Below are positions 1-8,440 of a stretch of 64,000 nucleotides of DNA, one piece after another. The first letter of the stretch is position 1. Every line of letters begins with the position of its first letter. Source of the DNA: Rossellomorea sp036867415 (GTDB lineage Bacteria; Bacillota; Bacilli; Bacillales; Bacillaceae_B); NCBI RefSeq assembly GCF_036867415.1, contig NZ_JBAJHU010000008.1:1-64000 (forward strand), written 5' to 3'. Position numbers and translations under genes: made by a program. A model generated the notes under the pieces. It was not told the DNA's origin and ran no database searches. It saw nothing but the letters and a program-made list of their open reading frames with translations.

Positions 1-75
1 GCTAGCTGAGGAGGCTCACGGGCTACCCGCGGAAAGAGAAGTCTTGCACGGAAATCATTAGCGGTATTCAGAGAC
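1..75. repeat. Truncated copy of an interspersed structured repeat
   Basis: The first ~75 bases closely match 42596-42655: both share the core GAGGCTCACGGGCTACCCG, then a GCGGAAAG block and GAAATCATTAGCGGTATT. Only the right part of the repeat is visible because the window starts inside it. The flank up to about 145 (GTTGTTTT, CAGCCTCT) also loosely resembles the flank of the 42.6 kb copy. From here to 269 no gene is seen; the stretch holds only the upstream region of ypfA. Confidence 0.75.
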
Positions 76-269
76 ATCACTGATAAAGTCCGCCTTTGAA
101 CAGTTGTTTTATTGTATTGCCCCAGCCTCTTTCACTTGATCCACGGAAAGACGGTCGAGTTTTCCTGTAAACACATATGTATTAGTAAAAAAAGTATGGA
201 AAGGAAAGATTTTACGTGACATAATATAGATACATATTATCAGATGCGGGAAAGCGGGAGTAATGTACA

Positions 270-917
270 ATGATCAAAGCCGGAATAACACTGCAACTCG
301 AACCTATACATAACGATACGATAGAAAAATATCGCTGCAGGGTAGTGGAGATGGGAAGAGACGGTATTTATATTGATTATCCAATACATACCAAAACGGG
401 AAAAACCGTTTTTTTGATTGATGGAACTCAGCTCAAGGCCAGTTTTATTTATAATGAACAAACCGTCCTGATGTTTGAGACGGAAGTCCTGAACAGAAAG
501 ATAGCCAAGATCCCCATGATTCATATTCACTATCCCGGAGAGGAAGAACTGGTTAAAATACAAAGGAGACAATTCGTTCGCGTAGATGCAAATGCGGATA
601 TATCACTCTTTTTCAATGACCGCTATCACCCTACAGTCACAGAGGATATCAGTGCCGGCGGATGTGCTGTACTAGTAAAGAAAGGAATGGAAATCGAACG
701 GGGCTCACGGATCACCATGACCATAGTCCTTGCGATGCAAACAGGCGAATGTCACTATCTGGAAATAGAGGGGAGTATCGTGCGGGTTTGGGATAAGAAT
801 AAGAAGACGATTGCAAGCATCCAATTCCTGAACTTAACGGAAACCCAGCGTCAACTTATCATGCGCTTTTGCTTCGAAAGACAATTAGAATTGAGAAAAA
901 AAGGGCTGCTTGAATAA
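270..917 (+). CDS. ypfA: PilZ-domain c-di-GMP receptor, YpfA/MotI-like
   Basis: The 215-residue protein has a YcgR-like N-terminal domain (about 1-90) and a C-terminal PilZ domain. The c-di-GMP motifs are visible: RxxxR at residues 100-104 and DISAGG at 126-131. In B. subtilis the orthologue (MotI) binds c-di-GMP and acts as a molecular clutch on the flagellar stator MotA, inhibiting motility. That role is inferred here from similarity and synteny (ypfA-ypfB-cmk). The ATG at 270 is preceded by a GGGAG-type ribosome site. It is cytoplasmic, with no signal or membrane segment. Confidence 0.88.
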   Translation: MIKAGITLQLEPIHNDTIEKYRCRVVEMGRDGIYIDYPIHTKTGKTVFLIDGTQLKASFIYNEQTVLMFETEVLNRKIAKIPMIHIHYPGEEELVKIQRRQFVRVDANADISLFFNDRYHPTVTEDISAGGCAVLVKKGMEIERGSRITMTIVLAMQTGECHYLEIEGSIVRVWDKNKKTIASIQFLNLTETQRQLIMRFCFERQLELRKKGLLE

Positions 918-971
918 AATCCCTCCATTTACACATACTTTTTCTTAATGACAGGAAAAGGATGATACCCG

Positions 972-1160
972 ATGAAAGCAGTCGAACGGATCTTGATAAA
1001 ACTCGCCATAGTCCATTTTATTTTACTTCTGGCAGTGCAATTTGTTTTTCATGAACTTAATATTCTGCCTGAACTTCATAGGATCGTGTTTTATGAAGGG
1101 GTGGAGAAGATGGAATATAGTGAAATAGTGGAAACCATATCAGGAAATCGAAGCAGGTGA
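972..1160 (+). CDS. ypfB: Small single-pass membrane protein YpfB
   Basis: A 62-residue protein with one hydrophobic N-terminal segment (about residues 8-25) and a short polar tail. It matches the YpfB family by size, sequence style and position between ypfA and cmk. No function is known to me. The gene follows ypfA by 54 bases and probably shares its transcript. A terminator hairpin overlaps its stop codon. Confidence 0.8.
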   Translation: MKAVERILIKLAIVHFILLLAVQFVFHELNILPELHRIVFYEGVEKMEYSEIVETISGNRSR

Positions 1161-1181
1161 AAGCAGCCTGCTTTCTTTTTA
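1159..1181 (+). terminator. Intrinsic terminator after ypfB
   Basis: GAAAGCA and TGCTTTC form a short stem that begins inside the ypfB stop codon and is followed by five T. Confidence 0.6.
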
Positions 1182-1314
1182 TTGCTGAGCTCTGTCAAAG
1201 AGTATTCTAAATAGATAAGAATGCTGTTCGAGAGAAAGTTCTTACGAAGTTCGCCCGATTTTATGATAGAATAGGGTAGAAATTATAAGGAAGTTAAGTA
1301 GGTGGAATGTTTTG

Positions 1315-1980
1315 ATGAAGTTGAGAATTGCCATTGACGGACCTGCAGCAGCGGGTAAGAGTACCGTCGCTAAAATTGTAGCAGGAAGATTATCCTATCT
1401 TTATATCGATACAGGAGCAATGTATCGTTCCCTGACATATAAAGCATTGAAGTCAGGTGTAGATATGCACAATGAAACAGAACTGAAAATGCTGTTGGAA
1501 ACGACAAAGATTGAATTGGAGCCTTCTGATAAAGGGCAGCTTGTTTTCCTGGACGGTGTGAATGTAACCAATGAAATTCGTCAATCAGAAGTAACAAACT
1601 CTGTATCCCATGCAGCCATTCATTCTCAAGTCAGAGAAGAAATGGTGAAAAGACAGCAGGGACTTGCACGTGAAGGCGGAGTCGTGATGGATGGAAGAGA
1701 CATCGGCACGCACGTCATTCCTGATGCCGAAGTCAAAATATTTTTGTTAGCAAGCGTAGAGGAAAGAGCCCAAAGAAGACACGATGAAAATGTTTCAAAA
1801 GGGTTTCCTTCAGATTTGGAAAAGTTAAAAGAAGAAATTGCACTCAGAGATAAAATCGATTCTGAACGTGAAATCGCACCTTTGAAAAAAGCGGATGATG
1901 CCACTGAGATTGACACGACTTCGCTCACCATTCCTGAAGTGGTCGACCGCATAATGTCTCTTGTGGAAAGGAAAGGTTAA
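1315..1980 (+). CDS. cmk: Cytidylate kinase
   Basis: Cmk phosphorylates CMP and dCMP to the diphosphates with ATP, feeding pyrimidine nucleotide pools. The P-loop GPAAAGKS is at residues 9-16, and GRDIGTHV, typical of the family, lies near the middle. The length of 221 residues is normal for the Gram-positive enzyme. I chose the ATG at 1315 because GGTGG lies nine bases upstream; a TTG at 1312 in the same frame would add one residue. The plsC start follows the stop codon by one base, so the two are probably co-translated. Confidence 0.95.
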   Translation: MKLRIAIDGPAAAGKSTVAKIVAGRLSYLYIDTGAMYRSLTYKALKSGVDMHNETELKMLLETTKIELEPSDKGQLVFLDGVNVTNEIRQSEVTNSVSHAAIHSQVREEMVKRQQGLAREGGVVMDGRDIGTHVIPDAEVKIFLLASVEERAQRRHDENVSKGFPSDLEKLKEEIALRDKIDSEREIAPLKKADDATEIDTTSLTIPEVVDRIMSLVERKG

Positions 1981-1981
1981 T

Positions 1982-2554
1982 ATGAATTTATATTCATTTG
2001 CCAGAGGATTGGTAAACGCCATTCTTTCCCCCCTTTATCGCATCGAAATAACGGGGCTGGAGCATTTCCCGAAAGAAGGCGGAGTGCTTCTGTGTGCTAA
2101 TCACATCGACAACCTTGACCCTCCGGTAGTGGGTATCACTGCTCCCAGACCTGTTTCGTTCATGGCGAAAGAGGAACTGTTCAAGCTGCCTATACTCGGA
2201 AAGATTCTACCAGGGGTCCATGCATTTCCTGTAAAACGCGGCATGAGCGATCGTGAAGCGCTTCGGCGAGGGTTGAAGGTTTTGAGTGACGGAAATGTTT
2301 TAGGCTTGTTTCCGGAGGGTACTAGAAGTAAAACGGGGCAGGTCGGTAAAGGTCTGGCCGGAGCTGGATTCTTTGCTTTACGTTCGGACGCGAAAGTGGT
2401 TCCGTGTGCAATCATTGGGCCATATAAGCCTTTCAGAAAGTTAAAAGTGGTATATGGTCCGCCCATTCCGATGAATGAAGTAAAGGAACAAAAACTAAAT
2501 GCAGAAAAAACGACGGAAATCATCATGCAGCATATTGAAAAACTGATGGTATAA
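1982..2554 (+). CDS. plsC: 1-acyl-sn-glycerol-3-phosphate acyltransferase
   Basis: This enzyme acylates lysophosphatidate to phosphatidate in phospholipid synthesis at the inner face of the membrane. The catalytic HX4D motif (His41 to Asp46) and the substrate-binding FPEGTRS (110-116) are present. The length is 190 residues. The ATG at 1982 lies one base after the cmk stop, indicating an operon with cmk. From memory the B. subtilis plsC gene is elsewhere on the chromosome, so this copy is a lineage difference in an otherwise conserved block. Another acyltransferase of the same family cannot be excluded. Confidence 0.88.
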   Translation: MNLYSFARGLVNAILSPLYRIEITGLEHFPKEGGVLLCANHIDNLDPPVVGITAPRPVSFMAKEELFKLPILGKILPGVHAFPVKRGMSDREALRRGLKVLSDGNVLGLFPEGTRSKTGQVGKGLAGAGFFALRSDAKVVPCAIIGPYKPFRKLKVVYGPPIPMNEVKEQKLNAEKTTEIIMQHIEKLMV

Positions 2555-2568
2555 CCGGACTTTCTTGC

Positions 2569-2595
2569 TTGACAAATAGTTGTATTTATTAGAAG
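2569..2595 (+). promoter_or_regulatory. Possible sigma-A promoter of ypfD
   Basis: A perfect TTGACA (2569-2574) lies about 110 bases upstream of ypfD. The best -10 at usable distance, TAGAAG (2590-2595), is poor and the 15-base spacer short, so only the -35 half is convincing. Confidence 0.35.
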
Positions 2596-2680
2596 TTAAT
2601 AGAAAGACTAATTTATTTAAATTGTGTAAAAATTCACAAAAATAAAATCTTTGCAGTCATGGATTAAGGAGGAGTACATA

Positions 2681-3811
2681 ATGGAAGACATGAATGGAAT
2701 TGAAGTGAAAAATCTCGAAATTGGTGAAAAAGTTAAGGGAACCGTCACTAAGGTCGAAGAGAAACAAGTCCTAGTTGATGTTCAAGATAGTAAAGTGGAT
2801 GGCATCATTCCAATTAGTGAACTCTCAAGCCTTCACATTGAAAAAGCTTCTGACGTCGTCAGTGAGGGAGATGTACTGGAGTTAATCGTGACAAAAGTGG
2901 AAGAAGAGCTGCTTGTTCTTTCCAAGCGTAAAGTCGATGCGGAAAAAGCATGGGAAGAAATGAAGAACCGTTTCGAAAATGGAGACGTCTTTGAAGCAGA
3001 AGTCAAGGATGTCGTAAAAGGCGGCCTGGTTGTTGACCTTGGAGTGAGGGGCTTTGTGCCAGCCTCGTTGGTGGAAGATTATTATGTGGAAGATTTCGCG
3101 GACTACAAGGATAAGGTGCTTACATTCAAGATTGTAGAATTGGACCAGGATAAGAACAGACTGATCCTCTCTCATCGTGCGGTAGTGGAAGCGGAGAAAC
3201 AGCAGCAGAAGAAGAAGCTGCTGACTGACATTGAATCTGGAGCCGTCCTTGAAGGCACTGTTCAGCGCATCACTGATTTCGGAGCATTTGTTGACATTGG
3301 CGGAGTGGATGGTCTTGTGCATATCTCCCAATTGTCCCACGAGCATGTCGAAAAGCCTTCAGATGTAGTATCTGAAGGTCAGACAGTCCAAGTGAAAGTG
3401 TTGAGTGTCGACCGTGATAATGAACGAATTTCATTATCGATCAAAGAAACGCTCCCTGGACCTTGGAGCGATATTAGTGATAAGGCACCTAAAGGAAGCG
3501 TGTTGGATGGTATCGTTAAACGATTGGTTTCTTATGGGGCATTTGTCGAGGTATTCCCAGGTGTTGAAGGATTGGTACACATCTCACAAATCTCACATAA
3601 ACACATCGGCACACCACATGAAGTATTAAAAGAAGACCAATCGGTTAAAGTAAAAGTATTGGATGTAAATGAATCTGATCAGCGTCTTTCCCTGAGCATA
3701 AAAGCATTGGAAGAGAAAGAAGAAGAAGTGACAGATTATGAAATGCCGGAGGAAAACACCGGATTCCAATTAGGTGAAATGATTGGAGATAAATTAAAAG
3801 ACCTAAAATAA
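2681..3811 (+). CDS. ypfD: S1-domain RNA-binding protein YpfD (RpsA-like)
   Basis: Four consecutive S1 RNA-binding repeats cover the 376-residue protein (roughly 15-83, 98-170, 188-256 and 273-342). The last two have the canonical GAFV and GLVHIS motifs. It is related to ribosomal protein S1 but has four repeats rather than the six of enteric S1, as is usual in Firmicutes, where it is not an essential ribosomal protein. Start at 2681 is set by AAGGAGG nine bases upstream. The tail after the fourth repeat is acidic. It probably binds single-stranded RNA or assists translation; the exact role is uncertain. Confidence 0.9.
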   Translation: MEDMNGIEVKNLEIGEKVKGTVTKVEEKQVLVDVQDSKVDGIIPISELSSLHIEKASDVVSEGDVLELIVTKVEEELLVLSKRKVDAEKAWEEMKNRFENGDVFEAEVKDVVKGGLVVDLGVRGFVPASLVEDYYVEDFADYKDKVLTFKIVELDQDKNRLILSHRAVVEAEKQQQKKKLLTDIESGAVLEGTVQRITDFGAFVDIGGVDGLVHISQLSHEHVEKPSDVVSEGQTVQVKVLSVDRDNERISLSIKETLPGPWSDISDKAPKGSVLDGIVKRLVSYGAFVEVFPGVEGLVHISQISHKHIGTPHEVLKEDQSVKVKVLDVNESDQRLSLSIKALEEKEEEVTDYEMPEENTGFQLGEMIGDKLKDLK

Positions 3812-3827
3812 AAAATGGTGATGGACT

Positions 3828-4886
3828 GTGAATAGAGCTAAACGAAAACGGGATCATATTGAGTATGCCCTTTCAACGGGACAGCAGGAAATGACGGGTT
3901 TTGATGATGTGAAATTCGTGCATCAAAGCCTATCGGATTCTGCACTTATTGATATCGATCTTCAGTCCCAAATTGGCGAACTTTCTTTAAGTTCGCCAAT
4001 TTTCGTGAATGCGATGACCGGGGGCGGGGGAGGTTACACCTCCAAAATCAATAGTGACTTATCAATACTGGCACGGGAAACTGGAGTTGCTTTGGCGGTT
4101 GGTTCTCAGATGTCGGCACTGAAGGACCCAGGTGAACGGAAAACATATGAGATCGTCAGAAAGAATAATCCTGATGGCGTGATATTTGCTAATCTTGGCA
4201 GCGAAGCAACTGTCCGGCAGGCGATTGAGGCAGTGGAAATGATTGAAGCAGATGCACTTCAGATTCACTTGAATGTCATTCAGGAACTGACCATGCCTGA
4301 AGGTGACCGGGATTTCAGGGGTGCACTTGAACGGATCGAAAAAATTTCAGATGCGTTATCTGTCCCGGTGATCGTAAAAGAAACAGGTTTCGGTATCAGT
4401 AAGGAAACAGCACAATTACTATCAAAAACATCTATTTCGGCGATCGACGTCGGAGGCTTCGGTGGAACGAATTTCTCCAGGATAGAAAATCAGCGAAGGC
4501 ATAGGATGCTGGATTTTTTCGATGACTGGGGCATTCCTACTGCTGTCTCCATAGTTGAAGGATGCACTTCGAGTGATTTGCCGATTATTGCTTCCGGAGG
4601 AATTCGAAACAGCCTTGAGATTGTAAAGGCGTTAAGTTTAGGTGCGTGTTCAGCAGGAATGGCCGGAGCTGTTCTGAGAAGTATGATTGATAGGGGTCTA
4701 AATGAAACAATAAATGAAGTGCACGAGATTCATGCAGACATACAATACCTAATGTGTGCACTGGGGTGTGAAAAGATTCAAGATTTGCATACTGTGCCCT
4801 TAATCCTATCAGGGGAAGTGCATCATTGGCTGGAGATCCGCGGTCAGAAGCCTGCCAGCTTCAGTAACAGACAAAAGAATAAATAA
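3828..4886 (+). CDS. fni: Type 2 isopentenyl-diphosphate delta-isomerase (FMN-dependent)
   Basis: Interconverts isopentenyl and dimethylallyl diphosphate using FMN and NAD(P)H, supplying precursors for the prenyl chains made further along this window by HepS/HepT. The glycine-rich flavin and phosphate sites typical of the family are visible: MTGGGGG near residue 62, VGGFGG near 210 and ASGGIRN near 255. The length of 352 residues is normal. The start is a GTG at 3828, 16 bases after ypfD, with a weak ribosome site. Confidence 0.93.
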   Translation: MNRAKRKRDHIEYALSTGQQEMTGFDDVKFVHQSLSDSALIDIDLQSQIGELSLSSPIFVNAMTGGGGGYTSKINSDLSILARETGVALAVGSQMSALKDPGERKTYEIVRKNNPDGVIFANLGSEATVRQAIEAVEMIEADALQIHLNVIQELTMPEGDRDFRGALERIEKISDALSVPVIVKETGFGISKETAQLLSKTSISAIDVGGFGGTNFSRIENQRRHRMLDFFDDWGIPTAVSIVEGCTSSDLPIIASGGIRNSLEIVKALSLGACSAGMAGAVLRSMIDRGLNETINEVHEIHADIQYLMCALGCEKIQDLHTVPLILSGEVHHWLEIRGQKPASFSNRQKNK

Positions 4887-4891
4887 TGCAG

Positions 4892-4925
4892 AAGGCGAGT
4901 CCCTTGGGGATTCGTCTTTTTTTGT
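4892..4925 (+). terminator. Intrinsic terminator after fni
   Basis: AGGCGAGTCC pairs with GGATTCGTCT across a short loop and is followed by a run of T. It closes the ypfD-fni transcript; ypzI reads towards it from the other side. Confidence 0.75.
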
Positions 4926-5002
4926 TATTTGAATGAAATCGGGATTAGAAAGACGATTCCAAATAGAATCGCCTTTATCCATTACAAAACAGAAAATCAG
5001 TA

Positions 5003-5134
5003 TTACTTCTGTCTCCTTCTCGACTCTTCAGGACTTTCCATTCCTGTGGCACCTTTATTTTCGAGTTTCTGGTCACGGTCTGATTCCACGCGTCCCGATT
5101 GCTTTAATTTCTTCTCTTGACGGTCTCTACCCAT
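5003..5134 (-). CDS. ypzI: YpzI family small protein
   Basis: A 43-residue, highly charged protein beginning MGRDRQEKKL and containing SGRVESDRD, which I recognise as the YpzI family found at this place in Bacillus. GGAGG lies eight bases before the ATG at 5134, which decides the start over an upstream ATG that hits a stop within three codons. It has no membrane segment and no known biochemical role. It points away from the spore-associated yphA operon and may share its sporulation setting, but this is inference. Confidence 0.8.
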   Translation of the reverse strand: MGRDRQEKKLKQSGRVESDRDQKLENKGATGMESPEESRRRQK

Positions 5135-5183
5135 TCATAACACCTCCTTTACTTATTTTTTCAATAAGAAAATGAAACATGCA

Positions 5184-5214
5184 TGAATGAATTACATAAA
5201 GATTTTCCATAATG
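5184..5214 (+). promoter_or_regulatory. Possible forespore sigma (F/G-type) promoter of yphA
   Basis: TGAATG (5184-5189) and CATAATG (5208-5214) with an 18-base spacer resemble the forespore consensus TGAATA and CATACTA. It lies 24 bases before yphA. Confidence 0.4.
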
Positions 5215-5237
5215 TAGATAATAGGGGGAATGGGAAC

Positions 5238-5852
5238 ATGGAAGGAATTATTTTTTTATGGGTAGCTTGGGGTTTATGGATTTATACAACTTTTATCATG
5301 CAGAAAAAAACAAATGGACGATTTACATATTCGTTCCTTTTGCTGTGCTTGATTAGTCTGTTCCCTTATAGTTTCACTATATTTTCTTACGAAGTATATG
5401 CGGCATTCGTATTTATGGCTGTACTGGCGCTCTTCTATATACGTGCTCTCGGTTTAAGACAGAAACTGTATATGTTGATTGGACTTTTAACGATTGCGAT
5501 GTCTTATGCAGGAATAGGGATGATTGGCATTTATGATCCCGTCCTTATGATCATCGATCCTCAATTGGTAGCAGCTCTGCTGTCTGTGAGCCTCGGCTTT
5601 TTATTTTATAGTTCCTTGGAAAAGGTTAAAATGCTCTTTCTTACGGTATTGAGCGGTGGAATGACGGGGGATGTGTTACTTGCCGTTACACTAAATAAAA
5701 TCGGGTTTGTTGAATCGATAGGAAATCACAGTTTCTTGGATAAAGCGGGGTACATGGTGCTGTTGACAATGGGCTGGAGACTCTTTCATGAAGTAAATGC
5801 CTTGATGAACAACAAAATTTCACCTAAAAAAGGGGAAGTTAAAAGTATATGA
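5238..5852 (+). CDS. yphA: YphA, polytopic membrane protein
   Basis: The 204-residue protein is almost entirely hydrophobic, with about six predicted transmembrane segments and a short basic tail. It matches YphA by size and by its place upstream of the YIEGIA gene and der. ATG at 5238 is chosen because AGGGGGAA stands seven bases upstream; the reading frame extends further up without a ribosome site. The stop overlaps the next start by four bases, so the two are translationally coupled. The role is unknown to me; a sporulation membrane function is inferred from its partner. Confidence 0.8.
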   Translation: MEGIIFLWVAWGLWIYTTFIMQKKTNGRFTYSFLLLCLISLFPYSFTIFSYEVYAAFVFMAVLALFYIRALGLRQKLYMLIGLLTIAMSYAGIGMIGIYDPVLMIIDPQLVAALLSVSLGFLFYSSLEKVKMLFLTVLSGGMTGDVLLAVTLNKIGFVESIGNHSFLDKAGYMVLLTMGWRLFHEVNALMNNKISPKKGEVKSI

Positions 5853-6745
5853 ATGAATATGTGTATCCGGTTATCTTTGGAGTTGTGGTGGGTACGATAA
5901 CGAGAATTTATATGCTCCGGACGGATTATAGACAGTACCCGACCTATTTACATGGGAAAATCATACATATTGCACTGGGGTTTATAGCGGCAGGGCTTGG
6001 TACGATTGCAGTGCCAGCGTTATTGGAAGAGAACTTCACGGCGATTACCTTCCTGACAGTGGCTGCATCGCAGTTTCGAGAGGTGCGAAATATGGAGAGG
6101 AATACGCTGACAGAGCTTGATGGTTATGAGCTTGTCCCAAGGGGGGCAACTTATATAGAGGGAATAGCAGTAGCGTTTGAAAGCAGGAATTACCTGGTCA
6201 TCTTTACCTCCTTGCTGTCTACGCTGAGTTATATTGTATTTAACATTTATGCCGCACTCGGTGTCAGTGTCATATGTATGATCACCTCACATAAACTGAT
6301 GGCGGGCGGAAAACTCAAAGATATTGTTAACATTAAATTTGTCAAACCCCATTTCGATGGGCCGGGTCTTTATGTCGATAACATTTATATTATGAATATC
6401 GGTCTGAAAGTCAGGCAGGAAGAAATCATGAATTATGGAATGGGGTTCGTGTTATCCCCTAAATCCTTCGATGCGAGATCAACGATAGCCAACCTCGGTC
6501 AAAGACAGGCCATTCTTCATGATATGTCGACTTCACTCGGGATTTTCAAAGATTCGGGAACCCCGGCACTTACGCCTCTTGCTAAACGCGATTTGGATGA
6601 CGGCAGGGTGGCGGTCTTTGTACTTCCGCAGCGCAAAGATGTTGAGAAAGCCATAGCGATCCTGGGACAGGTGCCGACGCTTGAAAATGCCATCAGAATG
6701 CCATCAGAATCAAAAGCGATCCAAAAGGGGAGAAATGCAGATTGA
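5849..6745 (+). CDS. seaA: YIEGIA-domain sporulation membrane protein
   Basis: The protein carries the diagnostic YIEGIA motif (about residue 106-111), followed by a membrane region and a soluble C-terminal half. About five hydrophobic segments lie in the first 160 residues. The family is confined to endospore formers. I believe the B. subtilis gene at this position is seaA (yphB), linked to spore envelope assembly, but I recall this rather than derive it. It is coupled upstream to yphA (ATGA overlap) and downstream to a small gene whose TTG start overlaps its stop, so three proteins are made together. Confidence 0.75.
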   Translation: MNEYVYPVIFGVVVGTITRIYMLRTDYRQYPTYLHGKIIHIALGFIAAGLGTIAVPALLEENFTAITFLTVAASQFREVRNMERNTLTELDGYELVPRGATYIEGIAVAFESRNYLVIFTSLLSTLSYIVFNIYAALGVSVICMITSHKLMAGGKLKDIVNIKFVKPHFDGPGLYVDNIYIMNIGLKVRQEEIMNYGMGFVLSPKSFDARSTIANLGQRQAILHDMSTSLGIFKDSGTPALTPLAKRDLDDGRVAVFVLPQRKDVEKAIAILGQVPTLENAIRMPSESKAIQKGRNAD

Positions 6746-6933
6746 GTACCACTATTCAAAAATTCATCCTGGCTGCCGTAACGACGTCACCTGAAAAAGT
6801 ACCAAGCGGAACAACGGTGTTCCATTGCAAAACAGATGAAGAACTGCAGAAAATCTGTGCAAATTTAGAAGCTATATTGGACGGGATCGCCCATGAATTG
6901 GATGACGGGCTTTTTGTCATTGTGAAACATTGA
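6742..6933 (+). CDS. Small partner ('capping complex subunit') of the YIEGIA protein
   Basis: A 63-residue soluble, acidic protein. Its TTG start at 6742 overlaps the stop codon of the YIEGIA gene (ATTGA), with AAAAGGGGAG twelve bases upstream. Proteins of this size next to YIEGIA genes have been named 'capping complex subunit for YIEGIA'; that name rests on genomic pairing as far as I know. There is no membrane segment, so it would act on the cytoplasmic side or be carried by its partner. Confidence 0.75.
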   Translation: MSTTIQKFILAAVTTSPEKVPSGTTVFHCKTDEELQKICANLEAILDGIAHELDDGLFVIVKH

Positions 6934-6976
6934 TTGCCAGTTCTTTCGTTTACTGATAAAATATTAAAGTTAAGGG

Positions 6977-7022
6977 GACTGACCCATAAGGGAAAATACA
7001 GCTTATGGGCCAGTCTTTATTA
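6977..7022 (+). terminator. Hairpin terminator after the YIEGIA operon
   Basis: GACTGACCCATAAG pairs with CTTATGGGCCAGTC (one A-C mismatch) around an 11-base loop, followed by TTTATTATT. Confidence 0.65.
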
Positions 7023-7113
7023 TTGAAAATGCATGGATGTTGAAACAGTGGAAATGAAAAGGCTTAAAGGATAAGGCGAGAATCATAAGCTTATTCAAGA
7101 AAGGGTGAAAAAA

Positions 7114-8424
7114 GTGTCTAAACCAGTTGTTGCAATCGTAGGACGTCCCAATGTTGGTAAGTCCACGATTTTTAATAGGATTGTCGGGGAAAGAATTTCA
7201 ATTGTAGAAGATGTTCCGGGCGTTACACGGGATCGTATATACAGCTCTGCTGAGTGGCTGACTCATGAATTTAATATTATCGATACAGGTGGAATTGAAT
7301 TAGGCAATGAGCCGTTTCTGGATCAAATCAGGCAGCAGGCTGAAATTGCGATCGATGAAGCCGACGTCATCATTTTCCTGACGAATGGCCGTGAAGGGGT
7401 CACAGCTGCCGATGAAATCGTAGCTAAGATTTTATATCGTTCCAACAAGCCTGTTGTATTGGGAGTAAATAAAGTCGATAATCCTGAAATGAGGGAAATG
7501 GTCTATGATTTCTATTCATTAGGATTTGGCGAACCTTTCCCTATCTCGGGATCACACGGACTTGGTCTTGGTGACTTGCTTGATGAAGCGGCAAAGCATT
7601 TTAAGAAGAAGGTTGATGAGGAATACGGCGAAGAGGTCATTAAGTTTTCACTGATCGGCCGGCCGAATGTAGGTAAATCATCTCTCGTTAATGCATTATT
7701 AGGGGAGGACCGGGTCATAGTGAGTAATGTAGCTGGTACAACCCGGGATGCGATCGATTCTTCGTACACATTTGATGGACAAGAGTACGTCATCATTGAT
7801 ACTGCAGGCATGAGAAAGAAAGGAAAAGTGTATGAAACGACTGAAAAATACAGTGTGTTAAGGGCGCTCAGAGCCATCGAACGCTCTGATGTTGTTTTGG
7901 TTGTAATAGACGGTGAAGAGGGAATAATAGAACAGGATAAGAAAATCGCCGGTTATGCACATGAAGCAGGTCGTGCCGTCGTCATTGTGGTAAATAAATG
8001 GGATGCAGTTGAAAAAGATGAGAAAACGATGAATAAATGGGAGCAGAATATACGGGATCATTTTCAGTTCCTGGATTACGCACCGATCATCTTCCTTTCT
8101 GCAAAAACGAAGAAAAGAATACACACGCTTCTTCCTGTTATAAATAAAGCGAGTGAAAATCATGCAATGCGCGTTCAATCAAGTGTATTGAATGAAGTGG
8201 TCATGGATGCTGTAGCAATGAATCCGACCCCTACCGACAATGGTAAGAGATTAAGAATTTACTATGCGACCCAAGTTGCGGTCAAGCCGCCAACCTTTGT
8301 TGTATTCGTGAATGACCCTGAATTAATGCACTTCTCTTACGAACGATTCCTGGAAAACAGGATCCGGGATGCATTTGGATTTGAAGGAACCCCTATTCGT
8401 ATTATCGCACGCGCAAGAAAATAA
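7114..8424 (+). CDS. der: Ribosome-biogenesis GTPase Der (EngA)
   Basis: Essential GTPase that assists maturation of the 50S subunit. Two tandem G domains are visible, each with a GRPNVGKS P-loop (residues 10-17 and 182-189), DTGG/DTAG switch motifs and NKxD (NKVD, NKWD), followed by a KH-like C-terminal domain. A GTG at 7114 gives 436 residues, the same length I recall for B. subtilis, and has AAGAAAGGGTG seven bases upstream; the longer GTG at 7105 would lack a site. Confidence 0.97.
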   Translation: MSKPVVAIVGRPNVGKSTIFNRIVGERISIVEDVPGVTRDRIYSSAEWLTHEFNIIDTGGIELGNEPFLDQIRQQAEIAIDEADVIIFLTNGREGVTAADEIVAKILYRSNKPVVLGVNKVDNPEMREMVYDFYSLGFGEPFPISGSHGLGLGDLLDEAAKHFKKKVDEEYGEEVIKFSLIGRPNVGKSSLVNALLGEDRVIVSNVAGTTRDAIDSSYTFDGQEYVIIDTAGMRKKGKVYETTEKYSVLRALRAIERSDVVLVVIDGEEGIIEQDKKIAGYAHEAGRAVVIVVNKWDAVEKDEKTMNKWEQNIRDHFQFLDYAPIIFLSAKTKKRIHTLLPVINKASENHAMRVQSSVLNEVVMDAVAMNPTPTDNGKRLRIYYATQVAVKPPTFVVFVNDPELMHFSYERFLENRIRDAFGFEGTPIRIIARARK

Positions 8425-8440
8425 TGAGGCAGGTGTAAAT

